A stretch of DNA of 19,026 nt, from the NCBI GenBank assembly GCA_022840285.1, contig JALHIE010000031.1:1-19026 (forward strand). The letters are read 5' to 3'. Numbering within the stretch: the first letter of the stretch is position 1; every line of letters starts with the position of its first letter. Source of the stretch: Porphyromonadaceae bacterium. Lineage in GTDB: Bacteria; Bacteroidota; Bacteroidia; Bacteroidales; Dysgonomonadaceae. Shown piece after piece: positions 1-6,707 of the stretch. Made by a program: the position numbers and the translations under genes. The notes beneath the pieces were generated by a model. The model was given only the letters and a program-made list of their open reading frames with translations, had not been told where the DNA came from and did not search any database.

Positions 1-1715
1 TCGGATAACTTTTGCAACGAAGGGTTTTTCTGTACCAGTTCATCAAAAATCTCTCTCGAAGTCAAGGGTTTCTTAACCACGGTTGCTTCTGAAATTTTAA
101 TGGTCATCGTAATATCATCGTTCTGCAAACTCTCCCGCAAGTAGGCTAAGATTACGTTGCCATAATCATCCAGGTAATTCTTGTTGATTTCCGTGTTCAC
201 TTCCACCTCAAAAACAGTGTTTCCCAGCATCTTGGGCTTATAAAGCATCATCGTATTTCTCAGCAGCTTTTCCTCGACCAAATTCTCAGCAAATTTTTGC
301 CAGGCTTTTTGCAACTCTTCTTCGGTAAAGAGCCGGTTGTTCTGCCCGGGTTCCGCCTGCAGAGAAATGCTTTTCTCTACCGGTTTTTCCGGATTCTCTT
401 CCGTCAATGATGACAACGAAACACCCAATCCCGCAATCGTTGTTACAGCTGACTTCTTTTCACCTGGGATTACGGGCAGGGGTTTAATTTCCGGTTCTGG
501 TTCGGAAACAGTCCCGGAAATTTGAACAGGTTGTGTTTTTGTTTTCGGATGAACTTTTTCCGATGGAGTCACGGGTTTAAGCTTGTTTTTTTTTTCAGCC
601 TCGCTTTTAGGATCTTCGGAATTTTCCGATAACTGACAAAGCTTGATAAGGGTCAGCTCGAGCAGCAAGCGTTTGTTTTTACTCATGCGATAGTTCAGGT
701 CGCAATCGTTGGCCATCTCAATGGCTTTATATAAAAACGCGTTACTGCACTGTTTTGCGGTGGCAACATACTTTTCACGAATAGATGCTCCCACTTCGAA
801 CAATGTTGCAGTTACGGGATCTTTACAAACCAGCAAATCGCGAAAATGCGACGTTACTCCGCTAATTACGTACTGCCCCTCGAATCCCCGGTTCAAAATA
901 TCGTTCAGAACCAACAGGCAATCTACCACGCTTCCCGCCAGGATGGCATCGGTAAGCTTGAAATAGTACTCAAAATCCAGCACGTTGAGGTTTTCAATCA
1001 CCGATTTGTACGTGACATTCCCCGCTGTATAACTTACTGTTTGATCAAAAATGGAAAGCGCATCACGCATCCCCCCGTCCGCTTTCTGCGCGATGATGTT
1101 TAACGCTTCAGGTTCGGCGAAAACATTTTCTTCCTGCGCAACGTATTGCAAATGATTTACCATATCGGCAACGCTGATGCGGTTGAAGTCATACACCTGG
1201 CACCGTGAAAGAATGGTAGGAATAATTTTATGCTTCTCCGTGGTTGCCAAAATGAAAATGGCATGAGCAGGAGGTTCCTCCAGTGTTTTGAGAAACGAGT
1301 TGAATGCCGATGTGGAGAGCATGTGAACCTCGTCTATGATATACACTTTGTATTTCCCTATCTGAGGCGGGATGCGAACCTGATCAATAAGCGAACGGAT
1401 ATCGTCCACGGAGTTGTTGGACGCGGCATCCAGTTCGTGAATGTTGTAGGAACGTTGTTCATCGAAAGCCACACACGATTCACATTGATTGCAGGCTTCA
1501 TGTTCCGGTGTCGGATTCAGGCAATTGATGGTTTTGGCAAAAATACGGGCACACGTTGTCTTTCCCACACCCCGCGGGCCGCAAAACAGATAAGCATGAG
1601 CAAGCTTATTCCCTGCAATGGCATTTTTAAGCGTAGTAGTCAATGCCTCCTGCCCCACCACCGAGCGAAAAGTCACCGGCCTGTATTTCCGCGCCGAAAC
1701 AACATAATTGTCCAT
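1..1715 (-). CDS. dnaX: DNA polymerase III subunit gamma/tau, partial (C-terminus beyond the left edge)
   Basis: This is the clamp-loader ATPase that loads the beta sliding clamp at the replication fork; tau also tethers the polymerase cores. Reading the minus strand from ATG 1715-1713 gives 571 residues with no stop before the window edge. Visible motifs are Walker A GPRGVGKT (residues 46-53), zinc-module cysteines C65/C75/C78/C81, Walker B IIDEVHM (126-132), sensor 1 ATTEKHK (157-163) and the SRC arginine finger (R171). Clamp-loader domains I-III end near residue 370. A Lys/Pro/Glu-rich linker follows, then a tau-like C-terminal domain. A run of ten A (586-595) lies in the codons for E374-K-K-N377, at the domain III/linker boundary, and may set the gamma:tau ratio. 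A TAnnTTTG promoter element lies 23-30 nt upstream of the start. Identification is firm; the true C-terminus is not in view. Confidence 0.96.
   Translation of the reverse strand, partial: MDNYVVSARKYRPVTFRSVVGQEALTTTLKNAIAGNKLAHAYLFCGPRGVGKTTCARIFAKTINCLNPTPEHEACNQCESCVAFDEQRSYNIHELDAASNNSVDDIRSLIDQVRIPPQIGKYKVYIIDEVHMLSTSAFNSFLKTLEEPPAHAIFILATTEKHKIIPTILSRCQVYDFNRISVADMVNHLQYVAQEENVFAEPEALNIIAQKADGGMRDALSIFDQTVSYTAGNVTYKSVIENLNVLDFEYYFKLTDAILAGSVVDCLLVLNDILNRGFEGQYVISGVTSHFRDLLVCKDPVTATLFEVGASIREKYVATAKQCSNAFLYKAIEMANDCDLNYRMSKNKRLLLELTLIKLCQLSENSEDPKSEAEKKNKLKPVTPSEKVHPKTKTQPVQISGTVSEPEPEIKPLPVIPGEKKSAVTTIAGLGVSLSSLTEENPEKPVEKSISLQAEPGQNNRLFTEEELQKAWQKFAENLVEEKLLRNTMMLYKPKMLGNTVFEVEVNTEINKNYLDDYGNVILAYLRESLQNDDITMTIKISEATVVKKPLTSREIFDELVQKNPSLQKLS
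586..595 (-). promoter_or_regulatory. A10 slippery run in dnaX (candidate programmed slippage site)
   Basis: Ten consecutive T on the plus strand are ten A in the dnaX coding strand, read as GAA AAA AAA AAC. Moving into the -1 frame gives AAA CAA GCT TAA, a stop within four codons. The +1 frame meets TGA after five codons. Either way the product would be about 380 residues, ending just after the clamp-loader domains, as the gamma form does in other bacteria. E. coli makes gamma by ribosomal frameshifting and Thermus by slippage on an A9 run. Use of the site here is inferred. Confidence 0.6.
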
Positions 1716-1737
1716 CTTTTCCTGAAATTATGAAAGA

Positions 1738-1745
1738 CAAATGTA
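1738..1745 (-). promoter_or_regulatory. dnaX promoter, -7 element
   Basis: CAAATGTA on the plus strand reads TACATTTG on the minus strand, an exact match to the Bacteroidetes -7 consensus TAnnTTTG. It predicts a start near 1731 and a 5' leader of about 16 nt for dnaX. No convincing -33 TTTG is visible at the normal spacing. Confidence 0.55.
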
Positions 1746-1764
1746 CGAAAAAAACTCAAATTCT

Positions 1765-1783
1765 CTATTCATTTGATGAATAG
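1765..1783. repeat. Perfect inverted repeat, possible operator
   Basis: CTATTCAT (1765-1772) and ATGAATAG (1776-1783) are exact reverse complements separated by TTG. The repeat lies upstream of the dnaX -7 element and also upstream of the weak plus-strand -7-like sequence at 1809. The geometry suits a dimeric regulator. It could also be a small hairpin in neither transcript. No regulator can be named. Confidence 0.4.
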
Positions 1784-1828
1784 CTGGAGAACTTCAATGA
1801 AATTTTTGTACTTTTACGCCAAACAAAA

Positions 1829-1904
1829 GGGCTATTTCGTTTGTCGAGGGCAGGGCCAGACTTGCTTGAGCGATGCCGGGCAAAGCAGGCGACTCAAATA
1901 GCCT
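1829..1904 (+). ncRNA. Structured RNA candidate (leader or small RNA), class unknown
   Basis: This GC-rich island in an AT-rich intergenic region is closed by GGCTATTT (1830-1837) pairing with AAATAGCC (1896-1903). An inner stem GTCG (1843-1846)/CGAC (1890-1893) follows, with further possible pairing inside (TGCTT with AAGCA; GGC with GCC). A weak -7-like TACTTTTA (1809-1816) would start a plus-strand transcript near 1823, just before the outer stem. It then runs into the lipoprotein gene at 1923, so it could be a 5' leader or a separate small RNA. Some apical sequence (CAGG...CC, AGCAG) recalls the conserved domain of small bacterial SRP RNA, but the GGAA tetraloop is absent, so I do not call it SRP RNA. 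On the minus strand the stem is followed by TTTTGTTT, so that orientation is also possible. Confidence 0.35.
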
Positions 1905-1922
1905 GATGAAATCGAATGAACT

Positions 1923-2372
1923 ATGAATCAATATTTTTTGAAATCATTTTTCGTACTTACCGCCTTTCTTATGGTCTATGCCTGCTCATCGAGCAAGAAA
2001 GCCCAGGTTGACACTAGCGGCGAAGATTCTTTGAAGCGGGAGCAAACCATCGTTCCCGACACCTTTGTTTTGCCACACATCCCTGACGAGATGACCAATT
2101 CCGATGCCCGTGCCGGATATCTTGTGATGCATTATTGGGACAGGTTCGATTTTGCCGACGAAAAGCTCACGCTCCGCCCCGAAATTACGGAACAGGCTTT
2201 CGTGGATTACATCAATATCCTTTCTTATGTTCCGTTCGACAGAACCAAAGAATCGCTCAACTACACGTTAAAGAAAGCCGAAGCGAACAACACCATGTAT
2301 ACTTATTTTGGCACGCTGTTCGATAAATATTTCTACGGTGCCAATTCCCCATTCCGCAACGAAGAGTTTTAA
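1923..2372 (+). CDS. DUF5106-type lipoprotein, N-terminal part of a probably broken DUF5106-thioredoxin gene
   Basis: The 149-residue product starts with a lipoprotein signal: a hydrophobic stretch at residues 5-20 and lipobox VYAC with C21. The rest resembles the DUF5106 domain found in Bacteroidetes exported proteins, where it precedes a thioredoxin-like domain in a single chain of about 300 residues. The reading frame stops right after residues resembling NEEF. The next ORF, in another frame 26 nt later, begins inside the expected continuation: upstream of its ATG the frame reads KSRYRFQFEMVMKN, like the family's linker to the thioredoxin domain. I infer a deletion of roughly 60 bp that also shifted the frame. 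If translated alone, this half would be a membrane-anchored DUF5106 domain without its redox partner. Family assignment is from recalled features and is moderately sure. Confidence 0.65.
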   Translation: MNQYFLKSFFVLTAFLMVYACSSSKKAQVDTSGEDSLKREQTIVPDTFVLPHIPDEMTNSDARAGYLVMHYWDRFDFADEKLTLRPEITEQAFVDYINILSYVPFDRTKESLNYTLKKAEANNTMYTYFGTLFDKYFYGANSPFRNEEF

Positions 2373-2398
2373 AATCCAGGTACCGGTTCCAATTCGAG

Positions 2399-2848
2399 AT
2401 GGTAATGAAAAACCGCGTGGGAGAGACGGCCAATGACTTCTCCTACACACTGGCTTCGGGAGAATCGCAAAGAATGCATTCCATCAAAAGCGAATACCTG
2501 GTTCTGATGTTTTCAAATCCAGGATGTTCTACTTGTACCTCTGTTACCGATGCACTGACAAAATCGGCCACCCTTAATGAAGCTTTTTCCATGAATTCGC
2601 CTACCCGCACTATGATTGCTATTTTGACGGTTTATCCCGATGCAGATATCGACGAATGGAGATCGCATTTACCGCAGATGCCCGCTATCTGGATACATTC
2701 CTATGATAAAGAGACGACTATCACCAAACAGAAACTGTACGATATCAAAGCCATTCCAACGCTCTATTTACTGGATAAGGACAAAAAGGTGATCCTCAAA
2801 GACACTTCCATCGAAGCTATTGAGGCCTTTTTTGCAAAGCCTAATTAG
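2399..2848 (+). CDS. Thioredoxin-like domain (C-terminal part of the broken DUF5106-thioredoxin gene)
   Basis: The 149 residues show a thioredoxin/AhpC-type fold: a VGETANDFSY entry strand, then LVLMFSNPGCSTC with a CxxC pair (C43, C46), and later the cis-proline-like IPTLYLLDKDKK segment near residue 120. Homologous domains are exported and membrane-anchored. This ORF has no signal peptide, which supports it being the severed C-terminal half of the preceding gene rather than a separate protein. Its ATG is itself a conserved internal methionine of the family. Translation could still occur by reinitiation 26 nt after the upstream stop, but the product would stay in the cytoplasm. No terminator separates it from the esterase gene 40 bp downstream. 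Confidence 0.6.
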   Translation: MVMKNRVGETANDFSYTLASGESQRMHSIKSEYLVLMFSNPGCSTCTSVTDALTKSATLNEAFSMNSPTRTMIAILTVYPDADIDEWRSHLPQMPAIWIHSYDKETTITKQKLYDIKAIPTLYLLDKDKKVILKDTSIEAIEAFFAKPN

Positions 2849-2888
2849 TCAGGACCCCTTTCACCAATAATTTTACACTTCAAACTCC

Positions 2889-4085
2889 ATGGAAATGAAA
2901 AAAAAGATACTTTGCATGCTGTTGTTTACGTTAACAACGACGCTATTTGCCCAGAACTACGATGAAACCAAAGCCGGCAGCTATGTATTGCCGGAACTGC
3001 TAAAGACTCAAAACGGTAAGCAAATCGGGTCTGTAGAGGAATGGGACAGGATCCGCCGTCCGGAAATTATAAAGCTTTTTGAGGATAACGTCTATGGCCA
3101 GGTACCCCAGGATTTCGATAAAATCGAATTCAAGGTGTTGGAACAAAACAACAAGGCTATGAATGGAAAGGCCACCTATAAGAAAGTAGCCGTCTACGTC
3201 ATCCGAAACAAAAAAATCATTACCGTTCAGGCCAACCTATTTATTCCCAACAGCACAAAAAAACCGGTTCCTGTATTCCTGACGATTAACCACCGCGGAC
3301 TGGATACGATGAAAGCATCGCCCGAAAACGAGTTTTGGCCCGCCGAAGAGATTATAAACTCCGGCTATGCCATTGCCGGATTTGATGTCAAAGACGTTGC
3401 TCCTGACCACAAAACAGACTACATCAGTCAAATCCTCACCAAGCTTTATCCCGAGCAAATTTTACAACCAAACGGGATGCGTGCCTTAGGCGCTTGGGGT
3501 TGGGGCGTCAGCCGGATCATCGATTATTTTGAAACCGACAAGGCAATCGATGCGGGAAAAGTGATCGTAGTAGGACATTCCCGCGGAGGCAAAGCTGCTC
3601 TTTGGTGCGGTGCACAGGATAGACGGGTGGCAATTGCCGTATCGAACGAGTCGGGAAACTCGGGTGCAAAAATCTCCCGCAGGAATTTCGGAGAAACAGT
3701 GGAAATAATTACACGCAGCTTCCCTCATTGGTTCGTTCCGGGATATGCTGCTTTCTCCAACAACGAAGAGAAGCTACCCATCGACCAGCACATGTTACTG
3801 GCTTTAATGGCTCCCCGTGCAGTCTATGTCGCCAGCGCGGCCGACGATTCGTGGGCGGACCCCACGGGACAATACCTGGCTCTTGTTGCTGCACAACCGG
3901 TTTTCAATCTGTTTGGCTTCAAAACAAACTTACCCGGCAATATGCCCCCGAACAACGAACAGCTTATTCAGTTACCGCTGGGTTTCCATAACCGGGACGG
4001 TAAACACAACATGAATCTTTTTGACTGGAAACAGTTCGTGAGGTTTGCCGACGAATATTTTAAGAACAACAATAAAATAAATTAG
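2889..4085 (+). CDS. Secreted carbohydrate esterase, CE15 type (4-O-methyl-glucuronoyl methylesterase family)
   Basis: This 398-residue alpha/beta hydrolase belongs by motif to CE15, whose members cleave ester bonds between glucuronoyl groups of xylan and lignin alcohols. A Sec signal peptide covers about residues 1-21 (ending LFA-QN). The nucleophile motif is GHSRGGKA (229-236) with Ser231. Acid candidates are Glu254 (SNESG) and Asp319/320 (AADDSWADP), because bacterial CE15 enzymes place the acid at either site. The base is His373 (GKHNMN). Conserved GWGVSR (205-209 region) and QHMLLALMAPR (300-310) blocks are present, and the length is normal. The start could be ATG 2889 or ATG 2895; both leave the signal intact. 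The DUF1080 gene follows after 1 bp, so the two are surely co-transcribed. The substrate is inferred from the family. Confidence 0.85.
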   Translation: MEMKKKILCMLLFTLTTTLFAQNYDETKAGSYVLPELLKTQNGKQIGSVEEWDRIRRPEIIKLFEDNVYGQVPQDFDKIEFKVLEQNNKAMNGKATYKKVAVYVIRNKKIITVQANLFIPNSTKKPVPVFLTINHRGLDTMKASPENEFWPAEEIINSGYAIAGFDVKDVAPDHKTDYISQILTKLYPEQILQPNGMRALGAWGWGVSRIIDYFETDKAIDAGKVIVVGHSRGGKAALWCGAQDRRVAIAVSNESGNSGAKISRRNFGETVEIITRSFPHWFVPGYAAFSNNEEKLPIDQHMLLALMAPRAVYVASAADDSWADPTGQYLALVAAQPVFNLFGFKTNLPGNMPPNNEQLIQLPLGFHNRDGKHNMNLFDWKQFVRFADEYFKNNNKIN

Positions 4086-4086
4086 T

Positions 4087-4884
4087 ATGAAACAAGCATG
4101 GTCATTATTGAGTGCGGCAATCGTTGCACTTCTGCTGCTGTCCTGTAACCAGAAAAAAGGCAGCAATGCGGCAGGCGAATGGGTTTCTCTCTTCAACGGA
4201 ACCGATTTGGCCGGCTGGACAGTAAAAATTAAAGGTTACGACGCGGGAGACAATTTCGGCAACACATTCCGGGTGGAAGAGGGCATGATAAAGGTGCGCT
4301 ACGAGCAATACGACTCCCTACACAACCGCTTCGGGCACCTGTTTTACAACGGTCAATTTTCTCATTATAAGCTGCGGGTAGAATACCGTATTCTTGGCGA
4401 GCAATGCCCGGGAGCACCCGGATGGGCATATAAAAACTCCGGAATCATGGTACACGGGCAGACACCGGAATCGATGGAAAAGGACCAGGATTTTCCCACT
4501 TCCATCGAGGTACAGTTGCTGGCCAGCGATTCCCTGGTGCAAAGAACCAACATGAACGTTTGTACGCCCGGAACAAATATCGTAATGAACGGTCGGTTGA
4601 TCCTCGATCATTGCACCAGTTCTTCTTCGGAGAATTTTTACGGTGAAGATTGGATAACGGCCGAAGTAGAAGTCATGGGAAACGATGTTATCAGCCACAT
4701 TGTCAACGGCGATACGGTTTTGCAGTACAATCAGCCACAGTTGGACGAAAGGGACGCTACCTACGCAAAACTCGTCGCAACAAACGGTGGCGACAAAATG
4801 TTGAGTAAAGGGACGATCTCGCTTCAAAGCGAAGGGCACCCCATTGATTTCAGGAAAGTGGAAATAATGACACTGAACGATTGA
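4087..4884 (+). CDS. DUF1080 / 3-keto-disaccharide hydrolase-like lipoprotein
   Basis: This 265-residue lipoprotein has a signal peptide and lipobox LLSC (C20). The rest matches DUF1080 (PF06439), a concanavalin/LamG-like beta-sandwich. Visible marks are the opening WVSLFNGTDLAGW (32-44), the NSGI block (117-120), the EVQ strand (141-143) and a C-terminal segment rich in G and I leading to IDFRKVEIM. Some DUF1080 proteins hydrolyse 3-keto-glycosides, made from glucosides by separate oxidoreductases. None of those oxidoreductases is in this window, so the activity here is inferred. The gene starts 1 bp after the esterase stop, and the unit ends at the terminator at 4903-4938. Surface or periplasmic side of the membrane cannot be told. 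Confidence 0.82.
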   Translation: MKQAWSLLSAAIVALLLLSCNQKKGSNAAGEWVSLFNGTDLAGWTVKIKGYDAGDNFGNTFRVEEGMIKVRYEQYDSLHNRFGHLFYNGQFSHYKLRVEYRILGEQCPGAPGWAYKNSGIMVHGQTPESMEKDQDFPTSIEVQLLASDSLVQRTNMNVCTPGTNIVMNGRLILDHCTSSSSENFYGEDWITAEVEVMGNDVISHIVNGDTVLQYNQPQLDERDATYAKLVATNGGDKMLSKGTISLQSEGHPIDFRKVEIMTLND

Positions 4885-4902
4885 CTTTTTTTTGACTGAA
4901 TA

Positions 4903-4938
4903 AAAAATCCCGCTCTCACAAAAGGAGGCGGGATTTTT
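4903..4938. terminator. Bidirectional intrinsic terminator between DUF1080 gene and pckA
   Basis: AAAAATCCCGC (4903-4913) pairs exactly with GCGGGATTTTT (4928-4938) around a 14-nt loop. The A and T tracts flanking the GC core give a U-tract on both strands. It therefore closes the plus-strand esterase unit and the converging minus-strand pckA transcript. Confidence 0.9.
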
Positions 4939-4964
4939 CTATTTAGTCGGTAAAGACGTTCTGC

Positions 4965-6563
4965 TTAGTCCAATTGCGGTCCTGATGAAATTAACGCCAA
5001 CGCATCGTCGTTGTCGCAATATTGTTCGAAGTTCTTGATATACTTGGCTGCAAGCGATTTGGCTTTTGCTTCCCACTCGGCAACATCGGCGTAAGTATTG
5101 CGTGGATCAAGAATTTCGGTATCCACATTGTTCAATGCAGTAGGAGCGACCAGATTCAAAACGGGAATGTGGGTGGTTTCAGCTTCTTCGATTGAACCAT
5201 CGATGATGGCGTCAATGATGGCACGAGTATTCTTCAAAGAGATGCGTTTTCCTGTTCCGTTCCAGCCCGTGTTTACGAGGTAAACTTTGGCATTGTGCTC
5301 TTGTGCTTTTCCAATCAATGTTTTTGCGTACATTGTTGGGTGCAGCGTCAGGAACGCTTCACCAAATGCAGGTGAGAACGAAGGAACCGGTTCAGTGATA
5401 CCGCGTTCGGTTCCGGCCAGTTTTGAAGTAAAACCGGAGAGGAAGTGATATTGAGCTGATTTCTCATCCAAGATCGACACCGGAGGCAGTACACCAAATG
5501 CGTCAGCCGACAGGTAAATGATTTTGTTTGCATGTCCTGCGCGCGAGGGAGAAACAATTTTACTGATGTGATAGATGGGATAAGAAACTCGTGTGTTCTC
5601 TGTTTTTGAGGCAGCGGCAGAGTAGTCGGGAGTTCCGTCAGGAAGAACGGTTACGTTTTCCAGCAATGCGTCGCGGCGGATAGCTCTCCAGATATCGGGT
5701 TCTTTGTCTTTTTCCAGATCAATCACCTTGGCGTAGCAACCACCTTCGTAATTGAATACTCCGTGATCGTCCCATCCGTGCTCGTCGTCACCAATCAGAT
5801 AACGTTTCGGGTCCGCTGAAAGAGTAGTTTTTCCCGTTCCCGAAAGCCCGAAGAAAATGGCTACGTCTCCTTCTGTACCTACGTTGGCTGAACAGTGCAT
5901 GGAAGCAATGCCTTTCAATGGCAAATAGTAGTTCATCAGGGCAAAAATACCTTTCTTCATCTCTCCGCCATACCAGGTACCACCAATTACCTGCATTTTG
6001 CGGGTCAGGTCAAACAAGGTAAATACTTCTGAATTCAGGCCTTGCTCTTTCCAGTTTGGGTTGCTGGTTTTGGAACCGTTTAAGCAAACGAAATCAGGCT
6101 CGCCGTAGTTTGCCAACTCGTAATGTGAAGGACGGATAAACATATTGGTCACAAAGTGTGCCTGCCAGGCTACTTCCATCACAAAACGCACTTTCATTCG
6201 GGTATCTTCGTTGGTGCCGCAGAACGTATCCACAACATACAATTTTTTAGCCGTTGAAAGCTGAGTTGTCACGAGATCTTTACAGTGGTCGAACACCTCG
6301 GGAGTAGTCGGGCGGTTGATGGTACCGTCCCACCAAAGCGTGTCTCGGGTAGTGTCGTCCATTACGATGAATTTGTCTTTGGGCGAGCGGCCGGTAAATT
6401 TTCCGGTGTCCACTGCTACTGCACCGGTAGATGTCAGCACGCCTTTTTCAAAACCCTCATTGGCCGGATCAATTTCCGCCTGAAATAACTCTTCGTAAGT
6501 TGGATTGTGAAGAATCTCGAAGTCGCCTACAATTCCATACTTGCTTAAATCTAAATTTGCCAT
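4965..6563 (-). CDS. pckA: Phosphoenolpyruvate carboxykinase (ATP)
   Basis: This cytoplasmic enzyme interconverts oxaloacetate + ATP and phosphoenolpyruvate + CO2 + ADP. In fermenting Bacteroidetes it often runs toward oxaloacetate for succinate/propionate formation. The 532-residue length is standard. Motifs in order are the substrate loop FTGRSPKD (56-63), YGGEMKKG (198-205, metal/substrate lysine), MHCSANVG (222-229, with the metal histidine), P-loop GLSGTGKTT (239-247), the metal-binding LIGDDEHGW segment (256-264), and NTRVSYPI further on. The ATG at 6561-6563 gives the canonical N-terminus. The leader is long, roughly 100 nt if the TATTTTTG element at 6675-6682 is the promoter. It carries repeated sequences described separately, suggesting regulated expression. 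Confidence 0.97.
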   Translation of the reverse strand: MANLDLSKYGIVGDFEILHNPTYEELFQAEIDPANEGFEKGVLTSTGAVAVDTGKFTGRSPKDKFIVMDDTTRDTLWWDGTINRPTTPEVFDHCKDLVTTQLSTAKKLYVVDTFCGTNEDTRMKVRFVMEVAWQAHFVTNMFIRPSHYELANYGEPDFVCLNGSKTSNPNWKEQGLNSEVFTLFDLTRKMQVIGGTWYGGEMKKGIFALMNYYLPLKGIASMHCSANVGTEGDVAIFFGLSGTGKTTLSADPKRYLIGDDEHGWDDHGVFNYEGGCYAKVIDLEKDKEPDIWRAIRRDALLENVTVLPDGTPDYSAAASKTENTRVSYPIYHISKIVSPSRAGHANKIIYLSADAFGVLPPVSILDEKSAQYHFLSGFTSKLAGTERGITEPVPSFSPAFGEAFLTLHPTMYAKTLIGKAQEHNAKVYLVNTGWNGTGKRISLKNTRAIIDAIIDGSIEEAETTHIPVLNLVAPTALNNVDTEILDPRNTYADVAEWEAKAKSLAAKYIKNFEQYCDNDDALALISSGPQLD

Positions 6564-6580
6564 GTTAATAATAAATTTTT

Positions 6581-6639
6581 TGTGAATATAAATGTGTGAA
6601 TAAATCTCTGCCTGTTCAAACCATTTTACTTGTGAATAA
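6581..6639 (-). repeat. Three TGTGAATA repeats, two of them matching the DnaA-box consensus
   Basis: TGTGAATA begins at 6581, 6595 and 6631. On the minus strand the second and third read TTATTCACA, a match to the general DnaA box TTATNCACA; the first reads ATATTCACA, one base off. They lie in the predicted pckA leader, next to an AT-rich block (6681-6731). They might be binding sites for DnaA or for a CRP-like protein (TGTGA half-sites), or chance in AT-rich DNA. Confidence 0.35.
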
Positions 6640-6640
6640 C

Positions 6641-6669
6641 ATCCTAAAACATTGGTGATATCCTAAAAC
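6641..6669 (-). repeat. Direct repeat of a 10-mer near the pckA transcription start
   Basis: ATCCTAAAAC occurs at 6641-6650 and again at 6660-6669, with 9 bp between the copies and 19 bp start to start. In the pckA direction it reads GTTTTAGGAT twice. The upstream copy lies at the predicted start site (about 6668). Position and spacing suit an operator or a leader element. No regulator can be named. Confidence 0.4.
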
Positions 6670-6674
6670 GGCGA

Positions 6675-6682
6675 CAAAAATA
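6675..6682 (-). promoter_or_regulatory. pckA promoter, -7 element
   Basis: CAAAAATA on the plus strand is TATTTTTG on the minus strand, an exact TAnnTTTG match. It predicts a start near 6668 and a leader of about 105 nt. A TTG (CAA at 6707-6709) lies 24 nt further upstream, rather far for a -33 element. Confidence 0.5.
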
Positions 6683-6707
6683 ATTAATTAAGTTGAGATA
6701 ATAAAGC

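Noticed and set aside
1230..1733. 167-codon plus-strand frame opposite dnaX
   Set aside because: It mirrors the conserved ATPase core of dnaX on the other strand and shows no recognisable domain.
1829..1904. Calling the structured island SRP RNA or a known riboswitch
   Set aside because: The GGAA tetraloop and flanking conserved SRP bases are not all there, and I could not match consensus strings of TPP, cobalamin, FMN or c-di-GMP riboswitches.
2822..2842. Terminator at the end of the thioredoxin-like ORF (AGGC...GCCT with T-run)
   Set aside because: The stem needs a bulge, lies inside the coding end, and the T-run is in the loop rather than after the stem.
4318..4839. Long open frame (173 codons) on the minus strand opposite the DUF1080 gene
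   Set aside because: It is antisense to a well-supported lipoprotein gene, has no family features, and its residue mix (many Cys, Arg, His) is that of a shadow frame.
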